A model generated the notes under the pieces. That model saw only the letters and a program-made list of their open reading frames with translations, was not told the DNA's origin and did no database searches. A program made the translations under genes and the position numbers. A stretch of DNA of 64,000 nucleotides from Novosphingobium sp. HII-3 (GTDB taxonomy: Bacteria > Pseudomonadota > Alphaproteobacteria > Sphingomonadales > Sphingomonadaceae): NCBI RefSeq assembly GCF_002916655.1, contig NZ_PPSM01000088.1, positions 55,351-119,350 on the forward strand, written 5' to 3'. Shown here piece by piece: positions 46,481 through 55,364 of the stretch (position 1 is its first letter; each line of letters opens with the position of its first letter).

Positions 46481-46945
46481 AGCCGTCTCCCTGTCATCCC
46501 CTGCTGCGAAGGATGACTTATTTTTAGGAATCGAAAGCGGAGCCGATCTTCCGGGCTGCCCGGAAGGTTCGCAAAGCCCGTCTTCGTCCCGTTCTCATCA
46601 TCGCGCCACGATTCGGATCGCAGCGCTGCAACTCTTATGTTCAGGCGTTATGGCGAGCCGGGCTGCCCCTGACAATAAAAAAGTCGATCATGATTGCCTT
46701 TTTTATTGCGCTGAATGGACGGACAGCCGCCCTCTTCTGCGGGTTTCCGCCAGTACAACCTTTCCACCGGCCCCCAACCCAAGAATTGAGCTAGACTTAT
46801 TAGGATGGGCTCGCCATGCTTCAGATGGTCGTCCGCAGCCGCTCATGCGGTTACATTCGGCCAGGCGATAACCAGAAAATGGAGGAGGCGATGACCGATT
46901 GGCTAACAGGATGGTCGTGTCTTTCGCAGTCGACGCGAGGCAGCG
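46481..46945. other. divergent intergenic region with operator
   Basis: This 465-bp gap between the frameshifted receptor gene and the first flavoprotein gene holds no reading frame that looks real. It contains the 36-bp palindrome at 46673-46708. No other signal is clear. Confidence 0.5.
46673..46708. promoter_or_regulatory. TetR-type operator site 5 in a 36-bp palindrome
   Basis: Perfect 11-bp arms, CAATAAAAAAG (46673-46683) and CTTTTTTATTG (46698-46708), share their centre with an inner site AGTCGATC-AT-GATTGCCT (46682-46699) that matches the eight-site family at 9 of 14 positions, including the TCATGA core. It lies between divergent genes, so a terminator role is unlikely. Confidence 0.6.
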
Positions 46946-48334
46946 ATGAGTAGGGTCGTCGATTACGACGTCATCGTCATCGGCACCGGAGCGGCGGGGC
47001 TCAGCGCCGCCGCCCTTGCGGCAGAAGGCGGAGCCAGCGTCCTCATGGTTGAGGCTGCAGACCGCACAGGCGGGTCGAGCGCTCTTTCCGGCGGCGTGTT
47101 CTACGCAGCCGGAACCTCACTTCAGCGAGAAGCTGGAATCGCGGGCGACACGGCTCAAGCGATGTTCCACTATTACATGACGCTCAACCAGTACAAGCTG
47201 GAGCCCGCGCTCGTCCGCACCTTCTGCGAAAGGGCGGCGGAGGCCTTCGAGTGGCTGCGCGGCATGGGCGTGGGGTTCACCGTCGAAAACCTCTACGCCT
47301 CGGGCGTGGACAAGGTCCGGCGCGGCCATCGTGCCACCGATGGCGGAGCCGGCATCGTCGCGGGTCTGGAAGGCTTTCTCTCGGGCAAGAACGTCGACAC
47401 CGTACTGGGCACCCGCGTCGAGAGGCTGCTGGTCGAGGACGGTCGCGTGCACGGCATCGTCGCTGATGGGGAGCCGGTGCGCAGCGCGGCAACCGTGATT
47501 GCCACCGGCGGCTTTGGCGCCAATCCCGAGCTGCTGGCGCGGCTCTATCCCGATGCTGCGCGCCATGGCGACCTCCACTGGTATATCGGTGCGCCTACGT
47601 GCCGAGGGGATGGGCTCGGCCTTGCCGCGCAGGTGGAGGGGCAACTGAGCCAGATCAACCGCGGTCTGCTCCTGATCACTCCCGGCTTCGTCAAGGATCT
47701 TGAAAGCTATCTCCCCGGCTGGCTGATGATGGTGAACCGCGCGGGACGCCGGTTCATCGACGAGACGATCGAGTACTCGGTCCTCGCGGCGGTGCTGGAC
47801 GAACAGCCGGGGCACGACTGCTTTGCCATTTTCGACGAGGCATCACGCCTTGCCTCCAGAACCACCAAGTACCGGCCCGCTCCCAACTGGACGGCGGATC
47901 GTTTGCTGGACCACGTGAAAGCCGGGACGCTGGTCAGCGCACCAACGCTGGAGGAACTTGCCGGCAAGATCGGCGTACCTGCGGCCCGTCTCACGACAAC
48001 GGCCGAGCGGTACAATGCGCTAGTACAGGCGGGTGAGGACCGGGATTACTTCAAACCTTCGGCCATGCTGCGGCCTGTCTCGCAAGGGCCGTTCTACGCC
48101 GCGCATATCCGCCCGGCGGTGATCTGCTGGACCGGAACAGGGATCCGCATCGACACCGAGGCCCAGGTGCTGGGCGCCGACGATCGGCCGGTTCCAGGCC
48201 TTTACGCCGCCGGGGAGACCACGGGCGGGATGTTTGGACAATGCTATGCGGCAGGCGGCGCCTCCATCGGCAACGCCGTCGTCTTCGGCCGCATCGCCGG
48301 CGCAAACGCCGCAAAAGAAAAGGTGAGCGCATGA
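46946..48334 (+). CDS. FAD-dependent oxidoreductase (fumarate reductase/ketosteroid dehydrogenase-like)
   Basis: This 462-residue flavoprotein has the dinucleotide-binding start VIVIGTGAAGLSAAALAAEGG near residue 10 and the following TGGSSALSGG loop. The C-terminal end CWTGTGIRIDTEAQVLGADDRPVPGLYAAGETTGGMFGQCYAAGG is typical of FAD_binding_2 enzymes, including 3-ketosteroid 1-dehydrogenase and flavocytochrome c. It would introduce or reduce a C=C bond beside a ketone. Its stop overlaps the next flavoprotein start by 4 bp (ATGA), giving a tight four-gene operon. A steroid substrate is inferred, not shown. Confidence 0.82.
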   Translation: MSRVVDYDVIVIGTGAAGLSAAALAAEGGASVLMVEAADRTGGSSALSGGVFYAAGTSLQREAGIAGDTAQAMFHYYMTLNQYKLEPALVRTFCERAAEAFEWLRGMGVGFTVENLYASGVDKVRRGHRATDGGAGIVAGLEGFLSGKNVDTVLGTRVERLLVEDGRVHGIVADGEPVRSAATVIATGGFGANPELLARLYPDAARHGDLHWYIGAPTCRGDGLGLAAQVEGQLSQINRGLLLITPGFVKDLESYLPGWLMMVNRAGRRFIDETIEYSVLAAVLDEQPGHDCFAIFDEASRLASRTTKYRPAPNWTADRLLDHVKAGTLVSAPTLEELAGKIGVPAARLTTTAERYNALVQAGEDRDYFKPSAMLRPVSQGPFYAAHIRPAVICWTGTGIRIDTEAQVLGADDRPVPGLYAAGETTGGMFGQCYAAGGASIGNAVVFGRIAGANAAKEKVSA

Positions 48335-50037
48335 CTAATTCAGACAGAACCGTCGACGTTCTCATTGCAGGAAGCGGTGCTGCCGGCCTCACCGCCGCCG
48401 TCACCGCGCGCCGCGCCGGCCTGGACGTGCTGGTGGTCGAGAAGGAGGCCGTGTTCGGCGGCACGACTGCAACATCGGGCGGCGTGCTCTGGGTGCCTGG
48501 AAACCACCATTCCGCCGCCATGCAGCGCGCGACGGGGCAAAGCGACGACATCGAGAACGCCCGCGCCTATCTGATCGAGGAAACCGGCAACTACATCGAA
48601 CCCGATCGTGTCGAAGCCTACCTCGACACGGCGCCGCGTATGGTGCGCTTCCTCGAAGAGAACAGCCCCGTTCGGTTCTACGGCATGGACTATCCCGACT
48701 ATCATTCGGAGAGCGCGCATAGCTCGATCGTTCGTTCGATCGGCACCGTCGATTACGAGGCGCGCGAACTCGGGGCCCACCTGAAGAACCTCAAGCAGCA
48801 GCTACCGCAGACGCTTTTCCTTGGCTTTGCGGTAGGTTCGGGCGTGGAGATGATCCAGTTCATGAAGGCGGGCCGCTCGGTCAAGGCGCTGGGGTTCGTG
48901 GCGAAGAAGCTGGCGAAGCACTTCGCCGACGTGCTTCGCTATGGCGAGGGTCAGCAGGTGGTGCGCGGCCGGGCGCTGGTGGCGCGGCTTGCGCGCACGC
49001 TGTTCGACCTCGACGTGCCCATCTGGCTTTCCTCCCCCGTCGCGGCGCTGACCCGCAAGGACGGGCGCGTCACTGGGGCGGAAATCGACACGCCCAAAGG
49101 CCGGGTGCGGATAACTGCGCGCCGTGGCGTGGTCCTCGCCTGCGGGGGCTATCCTAACGACCCGGAGCGGCGCGCCGCTACATTCCCGGCTCCTGCCAAC
49201 AACCGCGATCAGCGCAACCCGACCAACCCCGGCAACACCGGCGACGGCATTCGCCTGGCGGAGAGCGTGGGCGGGGCGTTTAACGGCAACGTCGCTCATC
49301 CCGCGCCGTGGATGCCGGTTTCGGTGCTGCCCGGCTCGAAGGACTTCACCGGCGTCTGGCCGCACCTGATCGACCGGCAGAAGCCTGGGTTCATCGCGGT
49401 CCGCCCTGACGGCCGGCGCTTCGGCGACGAATCCAGCGCCTACCACGACCTCGTCCCCCAGATGACCCGCGCCAGCGAAGGCGATAGGAGCGCGTGGTGC
49501 TGGCTCATCGGCGACGCGGCGGCGGTGAGGAAGTGGGGCATCGGCATGGTCCGGCCCTTCCCCATTCCTCACGGCCATCACTTGCGCAGCGGTTATCTCA
49601 AACGCGCGGCCTCCCTGCAGGAACTCGCTGTGCTCTGCGGTATCGACGCCGTAACGCTGGAACACACGGTCCGGACCTTCAACGTCAATGCCGCAGGCGG
49701 CCTCGATCCCGAGTTCGGACGCGGCGGACGCGTCTATGACGTCTACCAGGGCGATCCGGAGCACAGGCCCAACACATGCCTCGGCCCGCTGGCCAAGGGC
49801 CCGTTCTACGCCATCCGCATGGAGGCAGGGATCATCGGCACGTTCGCCGGGCTAAAGACCGATCGCCACGCCCGCGTCCTGGATGGCGAAGGCGCGCCGG
49901 TCCATGGGCTCTACGCCGTGGGCAACGATCAGGCCAACGTCTTTGCGGGGGCTTATCCGGGCGCAGGCGCGACTATCGGACCGGCCATGACCTTCGCCTA
50001 TATCGCGGGCAGGCATATTGCGGGGCAGGCGGCCTGA
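48331..50037 (+). CDS. FAD-dependent 3-ketosteroid-dehydrogenase-like protein
   Basis: This 568-residue flavoprotein reads VDVLIAGSGAAGLTAAVTARRAGL near residue 8 and TTATSGGVLWVPGNHH near 45, the long-branch KstD/fumarate-reductase type with the family length of 560-570. The C-terminal motif GLYAVGNDQANVFAGAYPGAGATIGPAMTFAYIAG closes the FAD site. The frame is open upstream, but the ATG at 48331 is in an ATGA overlap with the previous gene. It probably dehydrogenates ring A-like ketones of a steroid or a terpenoid. Confidence 0.84.
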   Translation: MTNSDRTVDVLIAGSGAAGLTAAVTARRAGLDVLVVEKEAVFGGTTATSGGVLWVPGNHHSAAMQRATGQSDDIENARAYLIEETGNYIEPDRVEAYLDTAPRMVRFLEENSPVRFYGMDYPDYHSESAHSSIVRSIGTVDYEARELGAHLKNLKQQLPQTLFLGFAVGSGVEMIQFMKAGRSVKALGFVAKKLAKHFADVLRYGEGQQVVRGRALVARLARTLFDLDVPIWLSSPVAALTRKDGRVTGAEIDTPKGRVRITARRGVVLACGGYPNDPERRAATFPAPANNRDQRNPTNPGNTGDGIRLAESVGGAFNGNVAHPAPWMPVSVLPGSKDFTGVWPHLIDRQKPGFIAVRPDGRRFGDESSAYHDLVPQMTRASEGDRSAWCWLIGDAAAVRKWGIGMVRPFPIPHGHHLRSGYLKRAASLQELAVLCGIDAVTLEHTVRTFNVNAAGGLDPEFGRGGRVYDVYQGDPEHRPNTCLGPLAKGPFYAIRMEAGIIGTFAGLKTDRHARVLDGEGAPVHGLYAVGNDQANVFAGAYPGAGATIGPAMTFAYIAGRHIAGQAA

Positions 50038-51641
50038 TGCAGGAGTTCGACTTCATCGTCAGCGGCGCGGGCTCGGCGGGCTGCGTCGTCGCGGCGCGGC
50101 TTAGCGAGAACGGGCGCTATTCGGTGCTGCTGCTGGAAGCCGGGCCGGAGGACAAGGCGTTCTGGATCAGGCCGCCGATGGGCTACCCCATGCTGTTCGC
50201 CGATCCTCGGGTCAACTGGATGTTCGAGAGCGAACCCGAGGCGCAGTTGGGCGGCCGTCGCATGTACCAGCCGCGCGGCAAAGTGCTGGGCGGGACCAGC
50301 TCGATAAACGGCATGCTCTACATCCGGGGGAATGCGCGCGACTACGACGACTGGCGCCAGCGCGGCTGCAAGGGCTGGAGTTACGCCGATGTCCTCCCCT
50401 ACTTTCGCAAGGCCGAGGACCAGCAGCGCGGCGCTGACGCTTATCACGGGGTCGGCGGGCCGCTGACGGTTTCCGACCAGCCTGATCGTTCCAAAATCGC
50501 CGTCGCCATCGTCGAGGCGGCGCAGCAGGCGGGCATTCCCTACAACCCGGACTTCAACGGGGCGGAACAGGAAGGCGCCGGCTTTTTCCAGACGACGACC
50601 CGCAACAACCGCCGCTGGAACACCTCGCAGGCGTACCTCACCCCGGCGCGAGGCCGTGCCAACCTGAAGATCGAGACCGGCGCTCACGCCACTCGCGTCA
50701 TCATCGAAGCAGGCCGAGCCACCGGAGTCGAGTACCGGATGAAGGCGGGCCTTTTCACCGCGAAGGCCCGGCGCGAGGTGGTGGTGTGCGGCGGCGCTTT
50801 CGGGTCGCCGCAATTGCTCCAGCTATCCGGCATCGGACCGGCCGCACACCTGTGCGAACAGGGCATCGTGCCTGTGCTCGACCTGCCGGGCGTCGGCGCC
50901 AATCTGATGGACCACTTCTACATCTCGCTGATGTTCCGCTGCAGCCTGCCGATCACCATCAACGAACTGGCGAACAGTCCTCTGCGTAAGCTGAAGGCCG
51001 GTATCGACTATGTCCTTTTCAATAAGGGGCCGCTCGCCAGCAACGGCATCTATGCGGGTATCTTCACCCGCACAGACGAGCGGCAGGACCGGCCGAACCT
51101 CCAGGTCAACACCAACATCTGGACGGTGCAGAGCCGGACGGCAGCGGGCATGAAGGCCCACCCCTTCCCCGGCTTCACCATGAGCCCGGTCCACCTCAAT
51201 CCGCGCGCCACCGGATCTGTGCGGCTGCGCGGACCTGACCCGTTCGCCGACCCGGTGATCCGCCAGAACTTCCTGGCGGACCGCCTCGACGTGGAAGCCA
51301 TGATCGCGGCGGTGAAGCTGGTGCGCGGCGTGGCCGCCCAGCCCGCGCTTGCGCCCTATAACGCCGGCGAAATCTCTCCCGGAGCCGATGCCCGAACCGA
51401 CGATGAGATCGAGGCCTACGTACGCGCCGCCGCTATCGCCAACCTGCACCCGGTCGGCTCGTGCCGCATGGGCACTGGCATCGACGCCGTGGTCGACCCG
51501 CGCCTGCGCGTCCACGGCATCGCGTGCCTGCGCATCGCAGACGCCTCGATCATGCCGAGTCTGCCCTCAGGCAACACCAACGCCCCCTCGATCATGATCG
51601 GCGAAAAATGTGCCGACATGATCCTGGAAGACGCCCGCTGA
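50037..51641 (+). CDS. GMC family oxidoreductase
   Basis: This 534-residue flavoprotein has the GMC FAD loop FIVSGAGSAGCVVAARLSE near residues 6-24, the first signature RGKVLGGTSSINGMLYIRG near 80 and the second motif GAFGSPQLLQLSGIGP. The catalytic histidine is in NLHPVGSCRMG near 471, with NTNAPSIMIGEK as the second catalytic region. The family oxidises alcohols such as choline, glucose or sterol-type alcohols. The ATG overlaps the previous TGA by one base (TGATG). It belongs to the flavoprotein operon. Confidence 0.9.
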   Translation: MQEFDFIVSGAGSAGCVVAARLSENGRYSVLLLEAGPEDKAFWIRPPMGYPMLFADPRVNWMFESEPEAQLGGRRMYQPRGKVLGGTSSINGMLYIRGNARDYDDWRQRGCKGWSYADVLPYFRKAEDQQRGADAYHGVGGPLTVSDQPDRSKIAVAIVEAAQQAGIPYNPDFNGAEQEGAGFFQTTTRNNRRWNTSQAYLTPARGRANLKIETGAHATRVIIEAGRATGVEYRMKAGLFTAKARREVVVCGGAFGSPQLLQLSGIGPAAHLCEQGIVPVLDLPGVGANLMDHFYISLMFRCSLPITINELANSPLRKLKAGIDYVLFNKGPLASNGIYAGIFTRTDERQDRPNLQVNTNIWTVQSRTAAGMKAHPFPGFTMSPVHLNPRATGSVRLRGPDPFADPVIRQNFLADRLDVEAMIAAVKLVRGVAAQPALAPYNAGEISPGADARTDDEIEAYVRAAAIANLHPVGSCRMGTGIDAVVDPRLRVHGIACLRIADASIMPSLPSGNTNAPSIMIGEKCADMILEDAR

Positions 51642-51654
51642 GAAGGAGAGAAAC

Positions 51655-52209
51655 ATGCCGACACTGGAAGAACGCATCGCCCGGTTGGAAGCGGAATCGC
51701 AGATACGCCAACTCGTCGCCCGCTACTGCTTCACCATCGATGACCGTGACATCGAAGGCATTCGCGCCCTCTTCGCACCCGACGCGGTGCTGAAGTCCGC
51801 CGACGGCGTGATGAACGCGACCGGCGTGGACGCGATCATGACACAGTACGACGGCCGCTTCGATGTGCTGGGGCCAGGCCATCATTTCATGCACGACGTG
51901 CAGATCGACTTCGTGGACAACGGCTCTCAGGAGGCAACCGGCCGGGTGATCGGTCATGCGGAACTGTGGCGCGGGGGCAGGATGATGGTTACCGCTATCC
52001 GCTACGACGATAAATATCGCAACACTGAGGCGGGCTGGAAGTTCGCCGAGCGGACCATCGGCTTCCTCTATTACGTGCCCATCGAGGAATACCCGAATAT
52101 CCTCGCCACTCCGCTGCGCAACCATGCCTATGCCGAGCCAAAGCCCGCGGATTTCCCGGAGCGCCTGCCAACTTGGATCGCCTATGAAAAGGCGCGCGGG
52201 AGGGGGTAA
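51655..52209 (+). CDS. SnoaL-like/nuclear transport factor 2 fold protein
   Basis: This 184-residue protein starts with the SnoaL_4 pattern ARLEAESQIRQLVARYCFTIDDRDIEGIRALFAPDAVL and continues HHFMHDVQIDF. These small alpha+beta barrels act as polyketide cyclases, dehydratases or steroid isomerase-like enzymes. It follows the GMC gene after 13 bp with a strong GAAGGAGAG site. It probably supports isomerisation or dehydration in the same pathway. The catalytic residues were not resolved. Confidence 0.78.
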   Translation: MPTLEERIARLEAESQIRQLVARYCFTIDDRDIEGIRALFAPDAVLKSADGVMNATGVDAIMTQYDGRFDVLGPGHHFMHDVQIDFVDNGSQEATGRVIGHAELWRGGRMMVTAIRYDDKYRNTEAGWKFAERTIGFLYYVPIEEYPNILATPLRNHAYAEPKPADFPERLPTWIAYEKARGRG

Positions 52210-52256
52210 GAGGGCCACCAGCCCCGCCTGCCCTATCCACGAGGGACCGGCGGGGC

Positions 52257-53738
52257 TTACCAGATCATCGCTTCCACTTCCTCGCGAATGATCTTTCCGC
52301 TGGCGCTTCGCGGAAAGGCGTCCATGGCGATGAAGCGCACCGCCTTCGGCCGCTTGTATCCCGCCAGCGCTTCCCGGCACATGCGCATCACGCCATCCTC
52401 GTCCAATGAGGGATCGTTTCGCGCGATCACTGCCACCGGTACCTCGCCCCACTGAGGGTCAAGCTTGCGAACCACGATCGCATCGTTCACGCGCGCATCC
52501 GCGAAGAGCACCCGCTCTATTTCTGCGAGATAGATGTTCTCGCCCCCCGACTTGATGAGATACTTGGACCGGCCGACGAAGTCGTACCCCTGTGGGCTGC
52601 GGCGGAACAGGTCGCCCATGTGGAACCATCCGCCCGCGAAGCACTCGGCGTTGGTGGCATCGGCGTTCCAGTAACCGCTGAACAGCGTCGGCCCCCGTAC
52701 GCAGGCCTCCCCGGTTTCGCCGTCGGGCACGTCGTTGCCGTCAGCGCCCAGGAGACGCAGTTCGCATAGAAGGCTCAGTCGCTTCGGAAAGGCCGAAGGC
52801 GTGGCTCCGACGGGGATGAGGTCGGCCGAAAGCGGTGGCATTCCGGTTTCCGTGGCGCCGAAGGAGTTGAGGTAAGGAGCTCCGAGTGCCTGCGTGACTG
52901 CCGCGATGGTGGCGGAAGGAACAAGGTCGGCCATGCAGCCCACCGCTTTCACCCCGCGCACCTTGACCTGCCGCGCGTCCAGCCGTTCGAGCAGCGGCTC
53001 GATGGTCGCGGGAACCAGCATCAGCCAGCCGACGGAGAACTCCTCCAGAGCATCGACGAGCGCATCGGCGTCAAACCCGTCGATGATCACTCCCGTCCCG
53101 CCGCACATGAGCGTTGCGAGCAGGTGCTCCGTCCCGCCCATGTGGAACATCGGCGCCCAGGAGATATAGGCATCGCTCATGGCCACTCCCATGTCGAGCC
53201 GCATGGCGCACATACGCGCCACTTCGGCCCGGTGGCTGATCACGGCGGCCTTCGGGAGCCCGGTTGTTCCGCTTGTGTAGATGATGAGGAGGCCATCCTC
53301 CGGCTGGGCCACGCTTGCGCTGTCGCCCGAAGCGCCAAGCCCGTCTATGGCCGAGAGCGGACGGCCGTTCGCCGCTCCGGCTGCACGTTCCATGTGCCGG
53401 GGCGAGGCGACCAGAAGCGAGGGATCCACCAATTCGATGCAGTGGCGCATTTCGGGATCGGAGAGCCGCCAGTTGAGGCAGGCTGCGATGAGCCCCAACT
53501 TCGCGCAGGCGAGCTGGACGGCGGTATATTCTAAACGGTTCTCGGACAGGATCGCGATGCGCTCGCCACGGGCGAGCCTGCGCCCGGCGAAATCAGCAGC
53601 GACCGCATCCACCCTTGCGCGCATCTCGGCATAGGACAGGCGAACCTCGCCATCGACTATCGCCAAGGCCTCCGGAGCGGCCTTCGCGCGCATGGCGAAC
53701 AGATCATAGACGCTGGCTGCGAAGGCCTTCTCCATCAT
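52257..53738 (-). CDS. acyl-CoA synthetase (AMP-dependent ligase)
   Basis: This 493-residue adenylating enzyme has the A3 loop LLIIYTSGTTGLPKAAVISH near residue 160. The A5 region reads NSFGATETGMPPLSADL, then GETGEACVRGPTLFSGYWN, and the A8 hinge DFVGRSKYLIKSGGENIYLAE. The C-terminal catalytic lysine is in PRSASGKIIREEV. It would activate a carboxylic acid, perhaps a steroid side-chain or aromatic acid, to its CoA thioester. Its start lies inside the end of the MaoC gene (35-bp overlap), so the three minus-strand genes are one operon. Confidence 0.9.
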   Translation of the reverse strand: MMEKAFAASVYDLFAMRAKAAPEALAIVDGEVRLSYAEMRARVDAVAADFAGRRLARGERIAILSENRLEYTAVQLACAKLGLIAACLNWRLSDPEMRHCIELVDPSLLVASPRHMERAAGAANGRPLSAIDGLGASGDSASVAQPEDGLLIIYTSGTTGLPKAAVISHRAEVARMCAMRLDMGVAMSDAYISWAPMFHMGGTEHLLATLMCGGTGVIIDGFDADALVDALEEFSVGWLMLVPATIEPLLERLDARQVKVRGVKAVGCMADLVPSATIAAVTQALGAPYLNSFGATETGMPPLSADLIPVGATPSAFPKRLSLLCELRLLGADGNDVPDGETGEACVRGPTLFSGYWNADATNAECFAGGWFHMGDLFRRSPQGYDFVGRSKYLIKSGGENIYLAEIERVLFADARVNDAIVVRKLDPQWGEVPVAVIARNDPSLDEDGVMRMCREALAGYKRPKAVRFIAMDAFPRSASGKIIREEVEAMIW

Positions 53739-54096
53739 AACTGTCTCTCCCGTTCGTTTCTATTCTTGCTTTCAGCACGACCCCGCCCGACGGAACCGCA
53801 AGCTGCGCATCGCAGATATCGCCATTCCAGGTGCCATGAGCGAGGACCGCATCGCCGGCCAGCACGTTGCCAAGCATCGCCGCCTCGACCGATCGCACCA
53901 GTCGATCAGGCCGGGCCTCCATCACCATGTTCAGCAGGTAAGCCAGGTTGGTCGGCCCTGGATTGACGGTACGCGGCCCGAAACCCAGGGCCTCCGCAGC
54001 CGCAGGGTCGATGTGAATGGCGTTGTCGTCTCCCAGGGCTTGGCACCAGAGCGCCATCGCCTCGGCGGGCACGGAGTCGAGCCTCCACTCGCTCAT
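53704..54096 (-). CDS. MaoC-like hydratase subunit, catalytic
   Basis: This 130-residue hot-dog protein has the hydratase-2 motif GDDNAIHIDPAAAEALGFG near residue 22-40, with the catalytic aspartate and histidine in place, then PGPTNLAYLLNMV. It ends overlapping the synthetase start. It is half the length of a two-domain MaoC enzyme, so it should pair with the other half-length protein encoded just upstream. Together they resemble the ChsH1-ChsH2 type heteromeric enoyl-CoA hydratase of steroid side-chain breakdown. Confidence 0.76.
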   Translation of the reverse strand: MSEWRLDSVPAEAMALWCQALGDDNAIHIDPAAAEALGFGPRTVNPGPTNLAYLLNMVMEARPDRLVRSVEAAMLGNVLAGDAVLAHGTWNGDICDAQLAVPSGGVVLKARIETNGRDSYDGEGLRSQRL

Positions 54097-54500
54097 AGGG
54101 CTGCCGGCATGATGGTGGTGAGCCTGAGGCGGGCATGAGGCCAGCCGGCAGCGCTGACGGACATCGCCAGCGTGAGGTGGTCGGCCGCGCCGAACCGGCG
54201 GCTGGCCTTGCGTTCCAGCAAAACGACCTCGGCCCTCACGTCGTACTGCGTGTCGACGGTGAGCGGTGCGTCATAATCGATCCGACAGCGTCCCAGCACA
54301 GCTCCCCTGTCAAAGGCGAGGCCCAGCCCACGGCACACATCCCCCACTTTTGCCCCCATGCCGCCAAGCGCGGCGACGAAGCCGAAAACTGGGTGTGCCT
54401 CACGTCCCACGCGGATCGGAGCGGCACAGGAGCGACGGATGGCATCGTCGAGTCCTGCGCTCAGGTGGAACCGCCCCTGCGGTATCGCGAAGTCGCTCAT
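54093..54500 (-). CDS. MaoC-like hydratase subunit, non-catalytic
   Basis: This 135-residue protein has the N-terminal (FAS1-like) hot-dog fold: HPVFGFVAALGGMGAKVGDVCRGLGL, then RCRIDYDAPLTVDTQYDVRAEVVLLERK. It lacks the catalytic D-x-N-x-x-H of its partner. The open frame extends to 54776, but the ATG at 54500 has AAGGAGAG upstream and gives the normal size. It overlaps the catalytic subunit gene by 4 bp (ATGA), which favours a 1:1 complex. Confidence 0.75.
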   Translation of the reverse strand: MSDFAIPQGRFHLSAGLDDAIRRSCAAPIRVGREAHPVFGFVAALGGMGAKVGDVCRGLGLAFDRGAVLGRCRIDYDAPLTVDTQYDVRAEVVLLERKASRRFGAADHLTLAMSVSAAGWPHARLRLTTIMPAAL

Positions 54501-54558
54501 GGCTCTCCTTGGTAAGTCCAGTCCTGCTTGTTGCAAGTCACGGATTTGGGGGTAAAGC

Positions 54559-54582
54559 TGACCTTCTGCTTTTGCAGAGTCA
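54559..54582. promoter_or_regulatory. possible operator of tetR/MaoC divergent promoters
   Basis: TCTGC-TTTT-GCAGA (54565-54578) is flanked by TGAC and GTCA. The outer arms are out of register by two bases. It lies between the divergent MaoC operon and the tetR gene at 54610. Confidence 0.35.
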
Positions 54583-54609
54583 ACCACAAATGAGGATGCT
54601 TCACTTACC

Positions 54610-55323
54610 ATGGCGAACCCTGTGAAAAGCGCTGACGAGCCCCTTGCCTGGAAGCGTCGAAAGGACTTTCGCCCGCAGGAAATCCTGGCCGCCGCCCGCC
54701 GGTTGATCGAGGAGGAAGGCACCAAGGCAACGTCGATGGCCAAGATCGCGAAGCTGGCGGGCGTATCCGAAGCCACGGTCTACAAGTACTATGAGAGCAA
54801 GCAGGAGCTGGTAAACCAAGTGCTGGTCGACTGGGCCACACCCTTCGTCGAGCGCCTTACCGGAGAACTGCGGCATATTACCGACCTTCGTTCCCAGCTG
54901 ACGCTGATAGCGGCGCGGTTCATGCGTTCCATCGAAGAGACACCGCGTTTTCACCGGGTGTTCTACCAGGAACTGCGCTGGGAAGATTATCGCGGAACGG
55001 CGCTGCACCGGCTCAACCACGTCTTCGCACATACCGTCGTGGAAGCCGTGCAGCAGGCGAGGAACGAGGGCAAGATCCGCCCTGACGTCGATCCGGTGAT
55101 GATCCGCGATATGATGTTTGGGGGGCTGGAACACGTGGCCATGCGCACCAGCTTCATCGGGCGCCCGCTCGATATCGATGCCGAAGCCAGGCGCTACGTA
55201 GACGTACTGCTTTCCGGCATTCTGGCGGAGTCTGGCGAACCGCGCGGACCGTCCGAGACGGCGCGGCTGTCGGCGCTGATCGACCGCATGGAAGCGGCAC
55301 TGGCGGGGAACCCCGCCAGCTGA
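54610..55323 (+). CDS. TetR family regulator (AcrR type, separate group)
   Basis: This 237-residue regulator has the helix-turn-helix TSMAKIAKLAGVSEATVYKYYESKQELVNQVL near residue 42-72, a standard TetR form unlike the three paralogues elsewhere in the window. The C-terminal ligand domain is helical (FHRVFYQELRWEDYRG). It is divergent from the MaoC-synthetase operon across a 109-bp gap, so it probably regulates that operon and itself. The ligand is unknown; an acyl-CoA is likely from context. Confidence 0.87.
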   Translation: MANPVKSADEPLAWKRRKDFRPQEILAAARRLIEEEGTKATSMAKIAKLAGVSEATVYKYYESKQELVNQVLVDWATPFVERLTGELRHITDLRSQLTLIAARFMRSIEETPRFHRVFYQELRWEDYRGTALHRLNHVFAHTVVEAVQQARNEGKIRPDVDPVMIRDMMFGGLEHVAMRTSFIGRPLDIDAEARRYVDVLLSGILAESGEPRGPSETARLSALIDRMEAALAGNPAS

Positions 55324-55364
55324 AACCGGGGCGGCAAGGCCGTCATACCGCTTCGGCCCTCTCA

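Noticed and set aside
46673..46708. Palindrome read as a bidirectional terminator
   Set aside because: The genes on both sides point away from it, so neither transcript would end here.
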